A stretch of DNA of 64,000 nucleotides from CBDBND01 sp965207985 (GCA_965207985.1 CBDBND010000033.1:186001-250000); one strand, 5' to 3'; positions 26,250-35,632 are shown, counted from the stretch's first letter. Numbers and translations are program-made. Notes: generated by a model from the sequence alone, not told the origin.

Positions 26250-26469
26250 GGGCGTTTCTCCTCTGTTTTCTTCTCAACGGCCATGAAGCACGGTTTCAAC
26301 TTGCCGGTTAAGGTACGATCATCATACCACCATTGGCGGATGTACCCACAAGCAGAACCGATCCGAAAGGTCGGTGGGTGTTCGTTTTTTATGAGACGGA
26401 GGCACTCTTCAGAAACGGATTTTCGTCCGCTCAGGGAAGAGGCAGCGTCGTTGCTAAGCTACATATTGG

Positions 26470-27825
26470 TCAAGGCGTAACAGTATTCTTGTAGACGTGA
26501 CCGTCTTTCATAACGAGTTTGATGGTGTTTTCGTGGTCCTCAAGAATGGACGCATCGCTCAGCGGATCGCCGTCGACCAAGAGAAGGTCCGCGTAGGCCC
26601 CTTCTTCAATCACCCCAAGCGGTCCGTCGGGATAGGGATTTCGCAGTCCCGTCAGTTCGAGCAGCTTGGCATTGTGGCTTGTCGCCTGCTTTAGAATCTC
26701 CAGCGAGTCAAACCAGCGTTTGCGGTAGGTGAATTCTTTGATCCCGCGCCGGTAGGTCTCAAGGGATCCAAAGGAATCTGTGCCAAAAGCCACCGGCAGG
26801 CCGATGCGTTTGGCGGTCGTCATCATGGCGTCGACGCCATCCATGACCATTTGAGATTTGCGCGCGCGGGCAGAATTACTGTTCGTCCGAAATTCGCGCA
26901 CGAAACCAAAAGACTGGGACGAGAGATAAGCACCCTCCCTCTTGATGCGGCGAAGGGTCGGCTCAGACAGTAGATGTCCATGCTCGATCACCTTGACCCC
27001 AGCGTCGAGCGCCCGGTTGACGGACCCATCCGTATAGGCGTGGACCGTCACATAAGTGTTCCAGTCCGCTGCTGCCTCCACGGCGGCTTTCAGTTCTTCT
27101 AAACTGAACTGCAGGGAATCAAGCGGGTTGAAATCAGAACTGATCCCGCCGCCGGCAGTCAGTTTGATTTGCACCGCGCCCTGGCGCAAAGACTCCCGCA
27201 CGGCACGGCGCACCTCGTCGGGGCCGTCGGCAATCATGGAATACCGTTCGGATGCAGGATTACGCATTCCGGTCATGTTCGGATGCGGATCCGTCCGGGC
27301 ACGCCGGTCCCCATGACCGCTGGTTTGCGAGACGGTGGAAGCCGAAGGATAGACTCGCGGTCCAATGGCATGGCCTGCGTCTATGGCGCGGGCCAATCCT
27401 TGCGACGGACCACCGACGTCGCGCATGGTGGTCCAGCCGCGCATCAGGTACATCTCTGCCACCCGCAGTGACACCGCCGCAATATAAAAAGCGTCTTCCT
27501 GCGTTCTGAGCAACGGACTCACCGGCGATGCCAGATGGGTGTGGGCATCAATGATGCCGGGCATGAGAAACAGGCCCGAGCCGTCGATGATCTCAGCGGA
27601 TGGGTTGGCACTGACTTCGGTGCCAATCGCTTTGATCAGATGACCTTCCACGAGAAGGTTCTGATTTGGCACCGCTTCATCGCTGGTGCCGTCCCAAATT
27701 GCGACGTTTCGAATGAGAATTTGAGGTTCGGGTGTTTCGTCTTGAGCGTGCGCATACGTAATAAATGCAACAACGCCAAAAAACGCTGCGACCTTGGCCA
27801 GAATAGATGTCTTTCCCAACGACAT
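26470..27825 (-). CDS. Secreted metal-dependent amidohydrolase (imidazolonepropionase/prolidase-like)
   Basis: A 451-residue enzyme from the ATG at 27825, chosen for the strong GGAGGAGGG site and because it opens a signal peptide (ILAKVAAFFGVVAFITYAHAQ). The TIM-barrel motifs are IDAHTHLASP (HxH), AVQIKLTAGGG (lysine for carbamylation), VHAYTDGSVN, VIEHGHLL and FGTDSFGS with the catalytic Asp. Relatives hydrolyse cyclic amides or Xaa-Pro dipeptides. Its last residues are duplicated at 23647, showing there was once a second copy. Confidence 0.87.
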   Translation of the reverse strand: MSLGKTSILAKVAAFFGVVAFITYAHAQDETPEPQILIRNVAIWDGTSDEAVPNQNLLVEGHLIKAIGTEVSANPSAEIIDGSGLFLMPGIIDAHTHLASPVSPLLRTQEDAFYIAAVSLRVAEMYLMRGWTTMRDVGGPSQGLARAIDAGHAIGPRVYPSASTVSQTSGHGDRRARTDPHPNMTGMRNPASERYSMIADGPDEVRRAVRESLRQGAVQIKLTAGGGISSDFNPLDSLQFSLEELKAAVEAAADWNTYVTVHAYTDGSVNRALDAGVKVIEHGHLLSEPTLRRIKREGAYLSSQSFGFVREFRTNSNSARARKSQMVMDGVDAMMTTAKRIGLPVAFGTDSFGSLETYRRGIKEFTYRKRWFDSLEILKQATSHNAKLLELTGLRNPYPDGPLGVIEEGAYADLLLVDGDPLSDASILEDHENTIKLVMKDGHVYKNTVTP

Positions 27826-27936
27826 TCGCCTTCCCTCCTCCAGCATCCTTCTCCACATTGAGGCTAGGAGCATTGGCGGGATCGGTAAAGCCCTGACCGA
27901 ACGTCTTAAGTCAAGTGAGGCAGGGTCGCGTTAACG

Positions 27937-28369
27937 CTATCCTTGAAAAACGGCGATGTGATCCTTGGCGAACTGCTCCACCGATGTCGGTGCTCGCCCC
28001 AAGATCTGCTGCATTGTATCGGTCGTTTGCATGCTGGCCTTTTCACTGAGCAGTCTGAATTCGTCCCCAACAGCATTCACGCGCCACTCGGGCAGGCCAA
28101 CTTTTCTCAAGATGTCTTGAAAGGCGTCTACAGACTGAGGCACGTACTTAATTTCCCGACCCAATACGCCTGAAAATTTTTCGGCCGCTTGTGCCAACGA
28201 TAGCGCTTCCGGTCCGGTGAGGTCATAACTCTGGTTGAGGTGAGCATCGTCCGTCAAAACCAAGCGTATAACTTCAGCAACATCGCGAAGATCCGTGGGT
28301 GCGACAACCGCATTGCCGAGCGCCAAGTTGATTTCGTTGCTCTCCTTGATCGTACGCGCCGCAGATAAA
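27937..28369 (-). pseudogene. NmrA-like NAD(P)-binding oxidoreductase, truncated at 5' end
   Basis: The C-terminal 140 or so residues of an NmrA/azoreductase-like protein: VVAPTDLRDVAEVIRLVL, SYDLTGPEALSLAQAAEKFS and YVPQSVDAFQDILRKVGLP match substrate-side regions. The Rossmann half is missing. The frame enters an IS3 left end at 28370, where the upstream residues are only IS sequence, so it cannot bind NAD(P). Confidence 0.8.
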
Positions 28370-28556
28370 TGTCCCCCGTCAGGACCAATGGAACAGATTA
28401 GGGTGATTGCGTAAGAGAGTGTTATTGGCTCATCGTCATCATTGAGGAGTGAACGATGAGAGATAGAACAGAACGATCCCAGGATGTTGCGGAGCGGACG
28501 GTCAAGGACATCCGCCGCAAGACGCGCAAGCGTTACAGTGCTGAGGAGAAGATCCG
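28370..28556 (+). mobile_element. Left-end fragment of the IS3-family element seen complete at 39864
   Basis: Sequence from TGTCC at 28370 to 28556 matches the left end of the element at 39864-41371: the GTCAGGACCAATGGAACAG terminus, the leader, and the first residues of orfA (MRDRTERSQDVAERTVKDIR). It breaks off at GATCCG, where an IS110 fragment begins. This copy keeps the frame at the orfA start. Confidence 0.85.
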
Positions 28557-29063
28557 ATGGAGTGGACGCCCCCTCCCGACGGCATCGCAATGTGCCATGT
28601 TGGCGGTGTCACCAACACCAACAGAAGGAGAAGGCGTCCATGGATCAGGCTACCATCATCGGGATCGATCTGGCGAAGCATAGCTTTCAGATTCACGGTG
28701 CTCGGGCTGACGGGTCCGTTGCATTCCGAAAGAAGCTGATCCGCGGCAAAGTGCTCGACGTCCTCGCTTCGCAGCCGCCCAGCGTGGTGGCAATGGAAGC
28801 CTGCGCGAGTGCTCACCATTGGGGTCGAGAAACCGAGAAGCTGGGGCACGAGGTCAAGCTGGTTCCGCCGATTTATGTGAAGCCGTTCGTCAAACGGCAG
28901 AAGAATGACACAACGGACGCAGAGGCAATCTGCGAGGCTGCACAGCGCCCCACCATGAGCGTCGTGGCCGTGAAGACGAAAGAGCAGCAGGCCCGGGGGA
29001 TGCTGTTCCGCACACGCGATCTCCTGGTGCGCCAGCGGACGCAGACGATCAACGCACTGCGGG
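28557..29063 (+). mobile_element. IS110-family fragment, left end and 5' half of transposase
   Basis: Starting directly at the IS3 junction, this fragment gives an untranslated leader (TGGAGTGGACGCC) and the first 140 or so codons of an IS110-type transposase. It stops at about 29063, after NALRGQ. IS110 elements have no clear inverted repeats, so exact ends are uncertain. The nested order suggests IS110 landed in, or recombined with, the IS3 copy. Confidence 0.75.
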
Positions 29064-29164
29064 GTCAACCCACTTCATCACAGCGTCTCCTTATTGACTT
29101 CGTGGCGAGTAGAGCCTTTTCTGATCGATCCACTCTTTCGATCTCACTCCAGAACACACCCTAA
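28640..29164 (+). pseudogene. IS110-family transposase, truncated
   Basis: From the ATG at 28640 (AGAAGGAGAAGG upstream): MDQATIIGIDLAKHSFQIHG with the first acidic residue of the DEDD site, VVAMEACASAHHWG with the second, and FVKRQKNDTTDAEAICEAA with the third and fourth. The C-terminal serine-containing domain is missing; after NALRGQ the frame continues into unrelated sequence to 29164. Inactive. Confidence 0.88.
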
Positions 29165-29310
29165 CATTTCAACAATACTCCGCTGTTACCCCTGGTGTTA
29201 CCCCGGAGCAATTGGGCTGTTAGGCGAATTTCGATAAGTCATTGAAAAGAATGGTGCCGCTCGAACTTCGTTCGAACACTTTTAATTTGGGCACATTTTC
29301 TTACAGAAAA

Positions 29311-29386
<76 letters not shown>

Positions 29387-29507
29387 TCCATGGGGGCTTA
29401 CCCTGGAAATGCCGTCTCCGGCGCGGGACGGCGGCTTTATAGAAGAGAGTTTCGGCCCTGTCCAGCGCACGGGGGAAGCCTCTTCAACGCTTCATACCGG
29501 GGCATCT

Positions 29508-29759
29508 TTATAGACTTTCGTTGTCCTCTTCCGCCGGGTCTATAGCCGTGCCATCGGGGGCCTCTTCGGTGGGAATGCGGTAGCTGCCGCTGAGCCAGCC
29601 TGCCAGATCAAGATCGGAACAGCGCTCCGAGCAAAACGGCCGGTAGCGGGCCACCACCGGCTTGCCGCAGCGCGCGCATTTGCCGGCGGTGACACGGACG
29701 CTGTCGGGGCGATCATTTTCAGGACGATCTGTGGCTTTCTTTTCTTGTTGCCCTGCCAT
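29508..29759 (-). CDS. yacG: DNA gyrase inhibitor YacG-like zinc protein
   Basis: An 83-residue zinc-ribbon protein with CARCGKPVVARYRPFCSERC (CxxC and CxxxC ligands) followed by DLDLAGWLSGSYRIP, the YacG signature. YacG inhibits DNA gyrase by binding GyrB. It is the last gene of the hisG to yacG block, 20 bases after the RNase E/G gene. The 120-base gap to tRNA-Phe holds nothing clear. Confidence 0.92.
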   Translation of the reverse strand: MAGQQEKKATDRPENDRPDSVRVTAGKCARCGKPVVARYRPFCSERCSDLDLAGWLSGSYRIPTEEAPDGTAIDPAEEDNESL

Positions 29760-29779
29760 GAGCCGATCCTTCTCCCCCT

Positions 29780-30898
29780 TTAGCCCCGCACATCCAAATG
29801 ACTGCGCGGCACGCCGGACTTCCCCTTAAGCTCAATCTCACTTTTGAGGACGGACCGGGCGTCGTCAAGTGCGGGCCGCAGCCGGATTTGAAGAAGCGCA
29901 GCCACATCCTCATGAACCTCCAACAAAACGCGAGCCGACTTAGCCGCCAATCCTTCACGCACACAGCGGCGCAGCGCGTCATAAGCAACCGCGTCAAGGG
30001 TGGGGTCTCGTACACTGACCGGGTCAAGCAGGAGATCGGACAAAGACGGCCGCATCCGTCTGCGGTTCAACTCCATACGGCCCTCCGGCGTCAGACCGGC
30101 GATGCGCGTTGGCACCGGGTCATCGGCAACCAGATTTTTCATTTTCTCAACACACGCCGCGCGGTCTTTGGACGGAATAAGATCGATGATGACTGGGCCG
30201 GCAATGGCGCGCAATCTGATCTGCTGAGCAATAACGTCCAGCGCCGCCAGGTTTGCCTTTGCCGCCGGTAACGGTCCGGCGTCGATATCAACGGCTGTAA
30301 GCGCAGCGGTATGCTCGACAATGAGAGAACCGCCACCGGGAATAGGAACAGAGGGGTCCAAAGCCTGTTCAATGGCATCATCCACACCATGGCGGGCGAA
30401 CAGATCTTCGCCTTTATTCCATGGCGTGACCGGTACGTCGTTGCGCAGCAACCCTTTGACAAGACCATCCGTATCATTGGGTGAGACGATTACGCGCCTG
30501 ATGGTCTCGCCGTAATGTGCCATACACCAACCAACAGGATGGGGCGCAGGCGTGACCAACCCGGGCTTGTCCGGGTCTGTCCCCCCACTCTCTTCTGTCT
30601 GTGCGACCTTGGCCCCTTTAGCACCGCGCGGCGGTTGGATAATGCGCACCCGCACAAGGCTTCCTTCGGGAGGCGGTTTGGAACCGCAATTCATGAACGC
30701 AGGGATAAGGTGTCCGATGTCGACAAACACCGCACTGGCATCAGGCAGAATTTTGCCGATGCGACCGGCATAGATGGCCTCAGCATTAAGGTCACCGGCA
30801 TGATGAAAATGAATTTCAATGACACGCTCGTCAGACAAGGCCGCCACCCGGGTTTCACCGGGACTGCGATCAATGAGGAGTGTGTCAATCGCCGGCAT
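29780..30898 (-). CDS. rng: Ribonuclease E/G family protein, short form
   Basis: A 372-residue RNase E/G-type protein: N-terminal RSPGETRVAALSDERVIEI, the S1-like AEAIYAGRIGKILPDASAVFVDIG, and the catalytic-region VDIDAGPLPAAKANLAALDVIAQQ and GPVIIDLIPSKDR with metal-binding Asp residues. It is shorter than RNase G of E. coli (about 490). It lies in the usual alphaproteobacterial place, overlapping maf by 14 bases, so the two are translated together. It processes rRNA and decays mRNA; the short length makes its own activity less certain. Confidence 0.88.
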   Translation of the reverse strand: MPAIDTLLIDRSPGETRVAALSDERVIEIHFHHAGDLNAEAIYAGRIGKILPDASAVFVDIGHLIPAFMNCGSKPPPEGSLVRVRIIQPPRGAKGAKVAQTEESGGTDPDKPGLVTPAPHPVGWCMAHYGETIRRVIVSPNDTDGLVKGLLRNDVPVTPWNKGEDLFARHGVDDAIEQALDPSVPIPGGGSLIVEHTAALTAVDIDAGPLPAAKANLAALDVIAQQIRLRAIAGPVIIDLIPSKDRAACVEKMKNLVADDPVPTRIAGLTPEGRMELNRRRMRPSLSDLLLDPVSVRDPTLDAVAYDALRRCVREGLAAKSARVLLEVHEDVAALLQIRLRPALDDARSVLKSEIELKGKSGVPRSHLDVRG

Positions 30899-31466
30899 GG
30901 GACATCGGGCCGAGGCAGGTGTTCAACAGAGGCTCGACCGTTTGCACACACAAACCGACCACATTGGCGTATGACCCGTTGATACGCTTGACGAACACCC
31001 CAGCCCGTCCCTGTATGGCATAGGCACCGGCCTTGCCTTGCCATCCACCCGTATCGAGATAAGCAGCGATGTCGCCATCGGTCAGTCGGTTGAACACCAC
31101 CTGGGTCATGACGGTCCGCGTCCATCGGCCATCGGGTGAGACAACGGCGATCCCTCCATGAACCCGGTGGCGCCGCCCCGACAACAGCTGGAGACATTGA
31201 CGCGCTTCATTGTCGTCGACGGGCTTGGGGAGAACACGCCGGCCGCAGGCGACCACCGTATCAGCACCGAGCACAACATCATTGGCATTATCGGCGGACA
31301 CCATATCCGCTTTCATAACCGCTAAGCGCAACGCCAAGTCCGCCGGCCGTTCACCGGGCAGCGGAGATTCATCAATGTCAGCCGGAACAATGTCGTCAGG
31401 CGTGCGGCCGATCTGTTTTAGAAGATCGAGACGGCGGGGCGAAGCGGAAGCGAGGATGAACGCCAC
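30885..31466 (-). CDS. maf: Maf-family nucleoside triphosphate pyrophosphatase
   Basis: A 193-residue cytosolic house-cleaning enzyme. The opening FILASASPRRLDLLKQIG, the core VVLGADTVVACGRRVL and AYAIQGRAGVFVKRINGSYANVVGLC are standard for Maf. It hydrolyses modified or canonical nucleotides (dTTP/UTP or m7GTP) to monophosphates. It lies between infA and the RNase E/G gene in a conserved order. Confidence 0.94.
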   Translation of the reverse strand: MAFILASASPRRLDLLKQIGRTPDDIVPADIDESPLPGERPADLALRLAVMKADMVSADNANDVVLGADTVVACGRRVLPKPVDDNEARQCLQLLSGRRHRVHGGIAVVSPDGRWTRTVMTQVVFNRLTDGDIAAYLDTGGWQGKAGAYAIQGRAGVFVKRINGSYANVVGLCVQTVEPLLNTCLGPMSHAGD

Positions 31467-31512
31467 GATGGGGCGATGAGATCGTGGTCAAGCGCGCATG
31501 CGCCGGACCGGG

Positions 31513-31731
31513 TTACTTAAACCTGAAGGTGATGCGCCCTTTGGTGAGATCGTAGGGGGTCATTTCCACATTGACCCGGTCGCCAGCCAGGACGCGGATG
31601 CGGTTCTTCCGCATCTTGCCGGACGTGTGAGCGAGAATTTCGTGCTCGTTATCCAGCTTCACCCGGAACATGGCATTGGGAAGGATTTCCGTCACCGTTC
31701 CGGAAAACTCAATCATGTCTTCTTTCGCCAT
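31513..31731 (-). CDS. infA: Translation initiation factor IF-1
   Basis: A 72-residue OB-fold protein reading KEDMIEFSGTVTEILPNAMF, HEILAHTSGKMRKNRIRVLAGD and DLTKGRITFRFK: IF-1 throughout, of full length. It binds the ribosomal A-site during initiation. It is followed on the same strand by maf. The 130-base space upstream, before the phosphatase gene, is likely to hold its own promoter. Confidence 0.97.
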   Translation of the reverse strand: MAKEDMIEFSGTVTEILPNAMFRVKLDNEHEILAHTSGKMRKNRIRVLAGDRVNVEMTPYDLTKGRITFRFK

Positions 31732-31861
31732 TCATCCTCATCACGTTGATCCAAACCGGGAAACCGGAAGGCCGGCTCCGCAGTGGGGGCAAAAGAACGG
31801 CAGTCACCGTCCCGGGTCAAGGGTTTTCCGGGGAAATAGCCGGGATTCCGCAACATTGTTG

Positions 31862-32305
31862 CTAAAATGCCCCGTCTTCCAGCTCAGGAAAGATGTTCAG
31901 GATGCGTGTTTGCAGCTGATCCCTCACCTCTCGGTAGGCATCGAGCCGGTGCTGCCGGGAGCCTTCCACCAATGTGGGATCAAAGGTGTTCCAGAACAGT
32001 ACCTCACAGGCCATGTAGCGGGTGAGATCGACGGCTTTGTGCTGCGCTTCGGGCGACAGCGAAATTACATAGTCAAAAGAGTCGTCTTTGAGATCATCAA
32101 ATGTCTTTGCCTCATGATCGTTCATGTCCACACCGATTTCGTCCATCACCTGAACCATAAAGTGATCAATGTCTCCGGCGCGTACACCGACGGAATCCAC
32201 AAATACACGATCACCGTGAAACCGCTTCATAATGCCTTCCGCCATGGGTGACCGGACCATGTTTTGGGTGCAGCAAAAGAGGACCGACGAAGGCAGGAAA
32301 TCCAT
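31862..32305 (-). CDS. Low-molecular-weight protein tyrosine phosphatase/arsenate-reductase-like
   Basis: A 147-residue LMW-PTP-fold protein. The P-loop CTQNMVRSPMAEG gives the catalytic Cys and Arg (CX5RS), and FWNTFDPTLVEG lies in the DP-containing acid loop. Relatives remove phosphate from tyrosine or reduce arsenate. In Alphaproteobacteria this gene commonly sits between UPF0262 and infA, as here, suggesting a conserved but unknown regulatory role. Confidence 0.88.
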   Translation of the reverse strand: MDFLPSSVLFCCTQNMVRSPMAEGIMKRFHGDRVFVDSVGVRAGDIDHFMVQVMDEIGVDMNDHEAKTFDDLKDDSFDYVISLSPEAQHKAVDLTRYMACEVLFWNTFDPTLVEGSRQHRLDAYREVRDQLQTRILNIFPELEDGAF

Positions 32306-32311
32306 AACCTT

Positions 32312-32845
32312 CTACCCTCGCATGTGCAAAACGCAAAGCAGCGTAAACAGACGCCGCGCCGTGGCATGGTCAAGGTCGACGTATTCGCTGAGCCGGTCTT
32401 CAAGTTTTTGAGCGCCCTCGTTGTGTAGGCTGCGCCGCCCCATGTCGATGGCTTCGATCTGCGTCGGTGACATGGTCTTGATGGCGTCGAAATAGGACTC
32501 GCAAACAAGAAAATAGTCTTTGATCACCGACCGGAACGCGCGAATGGGGAGAGCGATTTCCTTAATCGGGGCGTCGTCAGGCGACGAAAGAACAAAAACA
32601 AGCCGGTCTTCTTTAATCGCAAGATTGACGTGATAGGGCCCAGGTACTGCATCGTCACCAACAAGCTCGAAGTGATTGCGTTCGAGAATGTCGAAGAGAG
32701 CGACCTCCCGTTCGTGCTCCACTTCGGGACGGCGGCGCAAGAAGGAGTCCTCATCAAGACTGATTTTGATGATGGAGTTCTGCGATGGTGAACCGGGCGG
32801 CGCGTTGTGTGCGGATGACCGGTCGTCATTGGATCCGGACGACAC
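32312..32845 (-). CDS. UPF0262 family protein
   Basis: A 177-residue protein from the GTG at 32845, eight bases after the hisD stop, with GGAGTAAGGG as binding site. An in-frame ATG at 32899 would overlap hisD and seems less likely. IIKISLDEDSFLRRRPEVEHEREVALFD, PYHVNLAIKEDRLVF and the segment RSVIKDYFLVCESYFDAIK are UPF0262 signatures. The family is nearly confined to Alphaproteobacteria; function unknown. Confidence 0.88.
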   Translation of the reverse strand: MSSGSNDDRSSAHNAPPGSPSQNSIIKISLDEDSFLRRRPEVEHEREVALFDILERNHFELVGDDAVPGPYHVNLAIKEDRLVFVLSSPDDAPIKEIALPIRAFRSVIKDYFLVCESYFDAIKTMSPTQIEAIDMGRRSLHNEGAQKLEDRLSEYVDLDHATARRLFTLLCVLHMRG

Positions 32846-32852
32846 GATGCCC

Positions 32853-34148
32853 TTACTCCAAATTAAGACGAATGGAGACGGAACGTGCGTGCGCGCCAAG
32901 CTCTTCCGCTTCCGCCATGGTCACGGTGCTCTTGGCAACCGACTTTAAGCCGTCTGCGGTGCAGGCAATCAAAGACGTGCGTTTGAGAAAATCCATAACG
33001 CTCAGGCCCGATGAGAACCGCGCGGTCCCCGACGTGGGTAAAACGTGGCTTGGACCGGCGATGTAATCGCCGACCGCTTCGGGCGTGTGGCGGCCGAGAA
33101 AAATGGCGCCGGCGTTGCGGATCCGATCACTCAATGCCTGAGGACTTTCCACAGCCAGCTCCAAATGCTCGGGCGCAATCCGGTCGACGAGGGGCGGTGC
33201 GTCGTCCAGTGAAGGAACAACGATCACCGTGCCGTGATGCTCCCAGCTGGCGCGGGCAATCTCTTCCCGGTCCAACGTTCTCAATTGGCTTTCGACCGCT
33301 TCGGCGACGCGGTCGGCAAAGCCTGCATCATCGGTGATGAGGATGGACTGCGAAGACGCATCGTGTTCCGCCTGGGCCAAAAGATCAGCAGCAATCCAAT
33401 TGGGATCATTGTTGCCGTCGGCCACCACCGTCACTTCGGACGGTCCGGCGACCATGTCGATGCCGACGGTTCCGAACACCTGTTTCTTGGCCGATGCCAC
33501 ATAGGCATTGCCGGGTCCGACGATGACGTCGACCGGTTGAAGGGTTTCGGTTCCGAAAGCCAGCGCGCCGATGGCTTGAGCCCCGCCGATACGATAAATC
33601 TCGTCCACCCCCGCAATGGCGCAGGCGGCAAGCATGGAGGGATTGGTTTTGCCGTCAGGCGTGGGCAGGGTGACCACCAATCGGGACACACCGGCGACCC
33701 GGGCTGGGATGGCGTTCATCAGCACCGAGGAAAACAGAGCGGCCGTTCCGCCGGGAACGTAAAGACCGGCGGCATGAACGGCAGTCCACCGGTACCCCAG
33801 CGAAACTCCATCATCGCCGTCGTACTGAAGATCGGACGGCATTTGACGCTGATGATAATCCCGGATGCGCGCAGCTGCGTGTTCCATGGTCTGGATCAAG
33901 TCCGGATCACAGGCACTCTGCGCGTTTTCAATATCGGCTTGTGAAAACCGCAAGCCATCCGGCTTCAAAGTGAGCCGGTCGAACTTTTCCGTGTATTCGA
34001 GCACGGCCGTATCGCCGCGGGTTTTAACATGAGCGAGAATGTCGGCGACCACGCCATCCACATCTGCTTTTTCTTCGCGTCCGGCCGAAAGAAGTGTTTC
34101 GAATTGAGCGTCAAAATCGGCCGACGACGCGTTAAGACGCGTTGGCAT
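32853..34148 (-). CDS. hisD: Histidinol dehydrogenase
   Basis: A 431-residue enzyme for the last two steps of histidine synthesis (histidinol to histidine, NAD, zinc). VPGGTAALFSSVLMNAIPA, VDVIVGPGNAYVASAKKQVFG, LAQAEHDASSQSILIT (zinc-binding His) and RIAPEHLELAVE (catalytic Glu-His) are all present. Its start overlaps hisG by 17 bases. The operon continues into UPF0262 and beyond. Confidence 0.96.
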   Translation of the reverse strand: MPTRLNASSADFDAQFETLLSAGREEKADVDGVVADILAHVKTRGDTAVLEYTEKFDRLTLKPDGLRFSQADIENAQSACDPDLIQTMEHAAARIRDYHQRQMPSDLQYDGDDGVSLGYRWTAVHAAGLYVPGGTAALFSSVLMNAIPARVAGVSRLVVTLPTPDGKTNPSMLAACAIAGVDEIYRIGGAQAIGALAFGTETLQPVDVIVGPGNAYVASAKKQVFGTVGIDMVAGPSEVTVVADGNNDPNWIAADLLAQAEHDASSQSILITDDAGFADRVAEAVESQLRTLDREEIARASWEHHGTVIVVPSLDDAPPLVDRIAPEHLELAVESPQALSDRIRNAGAIFLGRHTPEAVGDYIAGPSHVLPTSGTARFSSGLSVMDFLKRTSLIACTADGLKSVAKSTVTMAEAEELGAHARSVSIRLNLE

Positions 34149-34797
34149 GGACCGCGCTCCTGAATTTATCTATCCAGCCGTTGATTTCGTCGGAACGGAC
34201 CTTGAGAGCCGTCCGGTTGACGACAAGCCGGGAGGACACGTCAGCTATGGTGGCAACTTCGACGAGACCGTTTTCCTTTAAGGTCTTTCCGGTCGATACC
34301 AGATCGACGATACGGGGCGTGAGCCCCAATTTGGGCGCCAGTTCCATGGCGCCGTTCAGTTTGACGCACTCCGCCTGAACGCCGCGCGAGGCAAAGTACC
34401 GGCTCGTGGTTTCGGGGTACTTGGTCGCGATCCGCACGTGGGACAAACGGGAGAGATCAAAGTTGCTGCCTAAGTCTTTCGATTGGGCGACGCATAACCG
34501 GCACTTGCCGATGCCCAAATCCAACGGTGCATAGATTTCGGGATAATCGAATTCGCCAAGAACGTCGTTACCGGCAATGCCCAACTGAGCGGCCCCGAAA
34601 GCGACAAAGGTGGCAACGTCAAAAGAGCGAACCTGGATGATGGTGACGTGATCCAGATTGGTGGAAAACTCCAGTTGGCGGGCATCGTCGTCGTCGAAGG
34701 CGGACTCCGGGTGAATGCCGACCGCGTCCAAAAGCGGGCGGGCTTCCGCCATGATCCGGCCCTTGGGCAGGGCGATGGTCAACGGGTCCTGAGCCAT
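34132..34797 (-). CDS. hisG: ATP phosphoribosyltransferase, short form
   Basis: A 221-residue HisG from the ATG at 34797, where TIALPKGRIMAEARPLL begins. GIAGNDVLGEFDYPEIYAPLDLGIGKCRLCVA and VDLVSTGKTLKENGLVEV carry the phosphoribosyl-binding region. It lacks the C-terminal regulatory domain of the long form, so it should need HisZ as partner; hisZ is not in the window. It makes the first committed step of histidine synthesis. An earlier in-frame start (34878) is unlikely. Confidence 0.95.
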   Translation of the reverse strand: MAQDPLTIALPKGRIMAEARPLLDAVGIHPESAFDDDDARQLEFSTNLDHVTIIQVRSFDVATFVAFGAAQLGIAGNDVLGEFDYPEIYAPLDLGIGKCRLCVAQSKDLGSNFDLSRLSHVRIATKYPETTSRYFASRGVQAECVKLNGAMELAPKLGLTPRIVDLVSTGKTLKENGLVEVATIADVSSRLVVNRTALKVRSDEINGWIDKFRSAVHANAS

Positions 34798-34888
34798 GAC
34801 TGGCGACCTATCAATAAAGCTGGTTAACCGGCGGGGCGTGTAGCACGCGAGCGGCCCGAACACCAGGGTTCGGGCCATATTTGGCGGT

Positions 34889-35632
34889 TTAGCGGTGCTC
34901 CGGATTGGGCATGTCGAAACGGCATCCGGCGTCCCACAAGGAGCGCTGATTGCCGTGGGCCGGCATACCGCCTGCGTCTTTGAGCAGCCTGGCCAGGTGA
35001 AGCAAATTCCAGGTCATGAAGGTGGTGTTGCGGTTGGTGAAATCGTTTTCCGGGCCACCTGATCCCTCATCCATATAGGACGGCCCCGGACCCGCCTCCC
35101 CCAGCCACCCGGCGTCGGCCTGAGGCGGAATTACATAGCCCAAATGCTGCAGCGAGTAGAGGATGTTCATGGAACAGTGTTTGGCACCGTCTTCATTGCC
35201 AGTGATCAGGCATCCGCCCACTTTGCCGTAGTAAGCATATTGACCAGCGTCATTGAGATCACCGGAGGAGGCGTAAAGACGCTCGATCACTTGCGTGCAC
35301 ACGGATGTTTTTTCGCCGAGCCAAATGGCTGAGCCGATGATCAGAATGTCGGCGGCTTTGTCTTTTTCATAGATGGCCGGCCAATCGTCCTTATCCCAGC
35401 CCTGCTCGGTCATGTCGGGGTAAACACCAAAAGCAAGGTCGTAGTCCACCGGACGAATGGTTTCGACGGCAACGCCATTCTCTTTGAGTATGGCTTCGGT
35501 GATGCGGAAAAGTCCTTCCGTATGCGACAGCTCCGGTGATCTTTTCAGCGTGCAATTCAGAAACAATGCAGAAATGTCGGAATAGTCAGCCGGTTTTTCA
35601 TCACACCATTTTTGTTGCAGGTCGTTGAGCAT
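34889..35632 (-). CDS. Flavodoxin-like NAD(P)H-dependent oxidoreductase
   Basis: A 247-residue flavodoxin-fold protein: opening ALFLNCTLKRSPELSHTEGL (FMN phosphate loop), ADILIIGSAIWLGEKTSVC and KVGGCLITGNEDGAKHC. It likely binds FMN and reduces quinones or similar using NAD(P)H. It sits between murA and hisG, where many Alphaproteobacteria have another small gene instead. Confidence 0.85.
   Translation of the reverse strand: MLNDLQQKWCDEKPADYSDISALFLNCTLKRSPELSHTEGLFRITEAILKENGVAVETIRPVDYDLAFGVYPDMTEQGWDKDDWPAIYEKDKAADILIIGSAIWLGEKTSVCTQVIERLYASSGDLNDAGQYAYYGKVGGCLITGNEDGAKHCSMNILYSLQHLGYVIPPQADAGWLGEAGPGPSYMDEGSGGPENDFTNRNTTFMTWNLLHLARLLKDAGGMPAHGNQRSLWDAGCRFDMPNPEHR

Noticed and set aside
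28370..28590. Minus-strand frame that seems to extend the NmrA-type protein upstream
   Set aside because: That part is IS3 left-end sequence read backwards; the same residues appear near 41200 in another context.
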